From Solen grandis (Eukaryota > Mollusca > Bivalvia > Adapedonta > Solenidae), in contig CM037795.1 in assembly GCA_021229015.1 (NCBI GenBank), forward strand, positions 18,440,212 through 18,504,211: a stretch of DNA of 64,000 nucleotides, given 5' to 3'. The notes under the pieces are model-generated. The model was not told the DNA's origin and made no database searches. It saw nothing but the letters and a program-made list of their open reading frames with translations. The stretch's first letter is position 1; every line of letters starts with the position of its first letter. The position numbers were made by a program, and so were the translations under genes. Below, piece by piece: positions 61,301-64,000 of the stretch.

Positions 61301-62833
61301 CACATAAAGCCTGATCTGCAGAAAACCACAGTTAAACCTTACCAAATTTAATTAAAAAATCCTCATTTCCAGACCACTGAGTAGCAGCGAACAGCATAAA
61401 ACCTGATCAGCCTGCGAGTTACTCACAGGCTGATCTGGTTTTATGCTGTTCGCATAGGTCTTTTCATGGTTTCCTCTATGAGGGAAAGGGTTAAATATCG
61501 ATAGAAATCATGTCTTCACACAGAATTAAATTCTTTTCATCCCTCTAATGTTTGTTGGGTTTAAAGGGACTGCTCCACAGATGCTAAAATGACGAAAAAA
61601 AATAAAACTTCTAATTTCAAGAAAATCAATGTTATAACTGTAGTAGTATAAAAACAGAGATATTCCTTTTTTTTTTCTAACGCAATTTTACTGCATTTCA
61701 AACGCAGCAAGTTTAAAATAGATATTTGAAAAATCATGCGACAGCAAGTGCCCATTTGCACATGCGCATCTAATCAAACAAGCTATTTTAAGCACTATAA
61801 TTGGGCTGAAAAAACAGCAAGCACCAAAAAGCATACACTTGCTGCGAGACAGAAACGCTAAAGATCAAAACTTGTAACTATCGGTGATCGAGTCATGCCC
61901 TGGGGCGACATAAAGAACACAATCGGAGCTGACAGCGACAACCTGGTTGCCAAATTGTTGAAAGACAAGTAAGTGTATTTTCATAAAACTTGGGACTTTC
62001 ACAGAAACCTTGCACATTGTAACGGTAACAGCTTAATACTTTAAAACGACTTGGCGACAGCTAAGAAATTTAACCATTAAGTAGACATTGATCAGTATTG
62101 ATGTCTTTATTATTGGAAATCAAGACGTTAACCCCAAAACCGTTTCGTCCCATTCAAATTCGATTCCTTCTCTCATTGACAATGCATTTATCGATCATGT
62201 GATCTATGTGAAGTGCCCGTATAACGAAATCAATGTTTTATTTATAAACGGGAAAACTCCCTTAATGGGTAAGATTGTGAACGATTTTATTTGATTATAA
62301 TAAGAAAATCAATATTTTTTCTGGCTGTTGGTAGACTTAACAAAATTAATAACTTAAATTAATAATAAATTATTTACATCCTAAAATGAGTTTATATATT
62401 TTTTATAATTTTGATAGCATCTATTTCAGTCATTTGGAGACTATGTCTACTTGAGACAGATATAGTGCTGCCACACTGCAGTATCACGCCGTAGACAATT
62501 TGGCATGATACCACACCCAGTCACATTATCCTGACACCGGGCCAACCAGTCCAACTACCCTTATATGCTAAGCACCAAGCAACGGAGCTATACCAGCACT
62601 TTTTTTTACGACTCTGGTATGTCGCTGCTGGGGATCAAACCCACGACCTCCTGCTCCCAAGGCGGATGCTCTAACCACTTAGCTACATGGTACAGTTCAT
62701 TCACCCCTCTTCAATCTTACCTCTGCTACAAAATCTTCCAATTCAGCAAGAGTTCTGATAAAGAATCTAGGCATTCCTTCCTTCTCCACCACCTTCCTTG
62801 ACTTCTCAAAAGTCTTTCCCAGATTTTCAAAGT
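32864..62833 (-). CDS. EIF3C: Eukaryotic translation initiation factor 3 subunit C, partial at both ends
   Basis: Exons in transcription order: 62721-62833, 60279-60456, 59397-59476, 58298-58410, 57832-57967, 53302-53564, 52788-52884, 52050-52162, 51267-51390, 50434-50634, 48145-48270, 47642-47795, 46493-46686, 45747-45950, 45166-45331, 40854-40898, then 40151-40189, 35718-35750, 33984-34022, 33259-33297 and 32864-32910 (to the gap). Phases agree throughout. Landmarks: [34 protein letters not shown], acidic stretches (DEESSDEDE), [110 protein letters not shown], and a PCI domain ([36 protein letters not shown]). eIF3c is a core subunit of the cytosolic eIF3 complex that helps load mRNA and initiator tRNA on the 40S subunit. 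About the first 80 residues lie right of the window. The Gln/Asn/Tyr-rich tail is unusual. Confidence 0.95.
34470..35377 (+). repeat. 59-bp minisatellite, about 15 units
   Basis: Unit GGATATTGGACAATCAACTA followed by CAGGAACATGGAAATATTAAACCATCTAGATGAACATAA, highly uniform, lying between two EIF3C microexons. Confidence 0.9.
35880..36320 (+). repeat. 31-bp minisatellite
   Basis: Unit GGAAATATATCTCTAAACAA followed by CATGGAGAAGA, about ten or more copies becoming degenerate at both edges. It lies in the EIF3C intron before microexon 35718-35750 in transcription order. Confidence 0.85.
36338..37350 (+). mobile_element. Bivalve-type element ending GCTCACCTGAG / CTCAGGTGAGC, copy 1
   Basis: Starts ACAAGAGGCCCATGAGGCCC then TCGCTCACCTGAG and ends CACTTTGTGCTCAGGTGAGC. 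The interior is three near-identical units of about 310 bp, each with GTTGCCATGGCAACCAGAGT. It has short inverted ends and no open frame. A GACGACGGACGACTGACGAC type simple repeat precedes the right end. Confidence 0.7.
37380..37640 (+). repeat. Degenerate tandem repeat
   Basis: About 33-bp units with GGACTATCAATAACAAGGGC and ATGAGGA, between two larger elements. Confidence 0.6.
37690..39080 (+). mobile_element. Bivalve-type GCTCACCTGAG element, copy 2, with about 163-bp internal repeats
   Basis: Starts CAAGAGGGCCATGATGGCCC then GAATCGCTCACCTGAG and ends GCACGTTGTGCTCATGTGAGC. Inside, 38040-38790 holds five units of about 163 bp (with GGGGTCATTTATCACCATAG). A CG-rich GGACGCACGCAC simple repeat precedes the end. 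It matches copy 4 at 62901-63958, which has fewer internal units. Confidence 0.75.
39400..39560. other. Unassigned intron sequence of EIF3C
   Basis: Includes GAGGCGGCCATTTTGTTTGT followed by a modest GC rise. No promoter or exon could be supported. Confidence 0.3.
39565..39986 (+). mobile_element. Bivalve-type GCTCACCTGAG element, copy 3, truncated
   Basis: Two units of about 125-140 bp (CTCTAGAGTGTTCACAAG, ACCAAGTTTCATGAA) then GGCGATCACAAAAGCTCACC and GCTCAGGTGAGCTAAAAA. The left terminus is missing. Confidence 0.6.
41245..41486 (-). mobile_element. MITE, TTAACCCTTTCCC family, copy 2
   Basis: TTAACCCTTTCCCTCATGG to TATGAGGGAAAGGGTTTAA, with the internal palindrome around CGAGTAACTCG. It lies in the EIF3C intron between 40854-40898 and 45166-45331. 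Confidence 0.8.
42670..42966 (+). mobile_element. MITE, TTAACCCTTTCCC family, copy 3, with triplicated end
   Basis: The terminal 27 bp (TAACCCTTTCCCTCATATAG plus ACTCATT) is present three times in tandem at the left end. The rest is a normal copy ending ATGAGGGAAAGGGTTAA. Confidence 0.8.
43338..43365 (+). repeat. Poly(A) run
   Basis: A homopolymer of about 28 A in the same intron; possibly the tail of an unrecognised retroelement. Confidence 0.7.
44625..44866 (+). mobile_element. MITE, TTAACCCTTTCCC family, copy 4
   Basis: TTAACCCTTTCCCTCATATA to CTATGAGGGAAAGGGTTAA, 242 bp, palindromic centre GCGAGTTACTCGC. Confidence 0.85.
46717..46985 (-). mobile_element. tRNA-derived SINE, family 2
   Basis: Begins 30 bp from an EIF3C exon. 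It shares ACTGCAGTATCTC, GATACCACACCCAGTCACAT and GGGGAGCTATACCAG with 62430-62698. On the minus strand its head is tRNA-like, though eroded. Confidence 0.65.
48271..49080 (-). repeat. EIF3C: 43-bp minisatellite duplicating an EIF3C splice acceptor
   Basis: About 19 units of GTTGTACAGGATCTGTGGGG followed by GTATACATATAGGACTATCAAAC. On the minus strand each unit reads TATACCCCCACAG then ATCCTGTACAAC, which is the genuine acceptor and the first 12 bases of exon 48145-48270 (ILYN). Splicing to any upstream unit would continue ATC CTG TAC AAC GTT TGA and terminate at once. Most units are near-identical; a few carry GTG or CTATGG variants, and one is cut short near 48389-48415. Confidence 0.9.
49080..50433 (-). 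other. Rest of the EIF3C intron upstream of the 43-bp array
   Basis: AT-rich. Contains a stretch at 50250-50410 (with CCCAAATATTGATTTTTGTT and GTTTTATTTGGAACAA) that recurs at 59925-60005, so it is a dispersed repeat. A TTCTGCGG/CCGCAGAA-rich patch near 49150-49250 and again near 49850-49950 suggests a fold-back element about 0.8 kb long. No exon seen. Confidence 0.4.
51003..51172 (-). mobile_element. tRNA-derived SINE, family 2, head region
   Basis: On the minus strand it starts GGCTGAGTGATAAGAGTGTA (A-box-like) and has GGTTGGGTTCAAGCCC (B-box-like). It lies just downstream of an EIF3C exon. Confidence 0.6.
54543..55575 (+). repeat. About 165-bp tandem repeat, six units, GACG-repeat tail
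   Basis: Units with CCATAACTCTGTGAAAAATT, GAGGAACCAGGTCACGCCGA and AAGCTTCCCATAAAGTTTC. The end is GTGACGGACGGACGGACGG followed by CATCACCTTCGGTGAGCATA. The layout resembles the GCTCACCTGAG elements, so it is probably the same type of element. It lies in the 4.3-kb EIF3C intron 53565-57831. Confidence 0.8.
55765..57450 (+). repeat. About 325-bp tandem repeat, four units, after a CGCATCGCAGTGCG motif
   Basis: Starts TTGGGTTTTCGCATCGCAGT GCGAAA (a short hairpin). Four units with GCTCCTGACTTTATTTTTTG and TGCAAAGGTCAAGGTCATA begin near 56381, 56709, 57031 and 57362. The apparent open frames here repeat with the units and look non-coding. Confidence 0.75.
58556..58910. mobile_element. Short-TIR MITE (CAGGGGTTTYCTTAAG ends)
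   Basis: 355 bp from CAGGGGTTTTCTTAAGTGG to TCCTTAAGGAAACCCCTG, with inner inverted GGGCAAGT/ACTTGCCC motifs. CAGGGG termini are common in hAT-like elements; no clean target duplication was found (flanks ATACAG and ATACAT). Confidence 0.65.
59925..60005 (+). repeat. Short dispersed repeat shared with 50300-50400
   Basis: CATTGCCCAAATATTGCTTT then TTGTTGTTTTATTTGGAACAA, nearly identical to 50358-50398. Confidence 0.5.
60715..60960 (-). mobile_element. tRNA-derived SINE, family 2
   Basis: Shares CATGTCACATTATCCT and GTTCAAACCCACAACCTCCTG with 62430-62698. A poly-T run at about 60850-60862 interrupts it. Confidence 0.6.
61253..61494 (+). mobile_element. MITE, TTAACCCTTTCCC family, copy 5
   Basis: 242 bp, TTAACCCTTTCCCTCATATA to CTATGAGGGAAAGGGTTAA. 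It lies in the EIF3C intron 60457-62720. Confidence 0.85.
61893..61969 (+). other. Candidate plus-strand first exon inside an EIF3C intron
   Basis: ATG at 61893 opens [16 protein letters not shown] and continues LVAKLLKDK, then ...GACAA followed by the strong donor GTAAGTG. It is GC-richer than its surroundings. No downstream exon was recognised. It could be the start of a nested gene or part of a dispersed element beginning near 61560 (AAGGGACTGCTCCACAGATG). Confidence 0.25.
62430..62698 (-). mobile_element. tRNA-derived SINE, family 2, best copy
   Basis: On the minus strand the head reads AGCTAAGTGGTTAGAGCATC (A box) and GTCGTGGGTTTGATCCCC (B box), spaced as in a tRNA. A unique body follows (CCACACCCAGTCACATTATC complement) shared by three other copies here. 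Confidence 0.75.
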
Positions 62834-62900
62834 CTGAAACAAAAAGGAAATTTAAATGACTAAAATCATAGATGATCATCAATCCTTAGGGAAAATAAAA

Positions 62901-63958
62901 CAAGAGGGCCATGATGGCCCTGAATCGCTCACCTGAGTACCATTGCTTCAACTGATGTCAAGGTTTTTAAACAGACAAGGATTCTGATATAACTTAATCT
63001 AAAACATTTTACCCCTGACAATACTACACACCAAATATCTAAGCAATGGGCCATATGGTTTCAGAGAAGACTTGGGAGCAGGGTCATTTATCACCGTAGG
63101 GCCAAGACTTTGAAAATCTTTGTAATGAACCATTAGATGCTACTACATACCAAAAATCTTAGCTCTAGGCCTTATTGATTCATAGAAAAAGATTTTTTTA
63201 AGATTTTCCTATTTAACTCTATGTAAAACAAGTGACCCCAGGTGTGGGGTCATTTATCACCATTGGGCTATGATTTGTACAATCTTGGTAGTGGCCCATA
63301 AGATGATGCTACATACCAAATATCTAAGCTCTAGGCCTAATGATTCATGAAGAAGATTTTTTAAGATTTTCCTATATAACTCTGTGTAAAACAAGTGACC
63401 CCTGATGCGGGGTCATTTATCACCATAGGGCTATGATTTGTACAATCTTGGTAGTGGCCCATAAGATGATGCTTCATACCAAATATCTAAGCTCTAGGCC
63501 TTATGCATTCATGGAAGAAGATTTTTTCAAGTTTTTCCTATATTAGCCTATGTGAAATCAAGTGACCCCTGGGGCGGGGCCAATTTTGACCCCAGGGTCA
63601 TAATTTGTACAATCCTGGTAGAGAGTCATAAGATCATGCTACATACCAAAAATCAAAAGGCTAGTCCTTGTGTTTTCAGAGAAGAAGATTTATTAAATTT
63701 TCATTTTTAAAATCTATTTTTAGCTCCTGTGACCTAATTATGCGATGGACCAGAACCATTTATACAACTTTAGTAGAGCTTCATCCAAGGAACATTCCTG
63801 CAAAATATTTTTCAAATTGGCCAAGCCGTTTAGGAGGAGATGTTGTTTGAAGCAATTGTTGACGCCGGACGCACGCACGCACGCACGGACGACGGACGCC
63901 GGACAAAAGGCGATCAGAAAAGCTCACCTTGAGCACGTTGTGCTCATGTGAGCTAACA
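62901..63958 (+). mobile_element. Bivalve-type GCTCACCTGAG element, copy 4
   Basis: CAAGAGGGCCATGATGGCCC to GCACGTTGTGCTCATGTGAGC, closely matching copy 2 (37690-39080) but with fewer internal units of about 163 bp. It lies upstream of the first EIF3C exon visible here. Confidence 0.75.
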
Positions 63959-64000
63959 ACATAAGAGTGGCATTGATAAAATATGTGCAACCAAACCAAA

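Overview
The window is eukaryotic, AT-rich and intron-rich, and most likely comes from a bivalve mollusc. That placement is an inference. It rests on MACPF-plus-ApeC (apextrin-type) genes in tandem and on several short repeat families of a kind I associate with clam genomes, such as elements ending in GCTCACCTGAG / CTCAGGTGAGC and TTAACCCTTTCCCTCAT-ended MITEs. No prokaryotic features are present.

Left half (1-32.7 kb, + strand): a tandem array of three copies of one gene encoding a secreted protein. Its order is a signal peptide, a small Cys-containing N-terminal domain, a Thr-rich linker, a MACPF pore-forming domain and a C-terminal ApeC domain. Copy A (40-7509) enters at exon 8 and has a one-base deletion in exon 14 that breaks the ApeC domain. 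Copy B (9790-20888) is complete: 15 exons, 2031 nt of coding sequence, 676 residues. Copy C (26154-32744) has exons 1-6 with the same phases and lengths, except for a much expanded (PTTTTQ) linker, and then runs into a 100-N assembly gap. Introns and spacers between these exons carry LINE remnants, tRNA-derived SINEs, fold-back elements and minisatellites. One fold-back element has a perfect 8-bp target-site duplication.

Right half (32.86-62.83 kb, - strand): the gene for translation initiation factor eIF3 subunit c (EIF3C). I placed 21 exons. The N-terminal exon or exons lie beyond the right edge and the last exon runs into the gap. Two unusual structures stand out. A 43-bp minisatellite (about 19 units) has multiplied a 3' splice site together with the first 12 bases of its exon. 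Separately, the C-terminal tail is encoded by a dispersed array of near-identical phase 1-1 microexons (39, 33, 39 and 39 nt) that can be skipped or included without changing the frame. EIF3C introns also hold four MITEs of one family, four SINEs of another, and long arrays of bivalve-type tandem repeats.

The two gene sets are functionally unrelated: innate-immunity or pore-forming effectors beside a housekeeping translation factor. They converge on the assembly gap, so the 3' ends of both copy C and EIF3C are unresolved.
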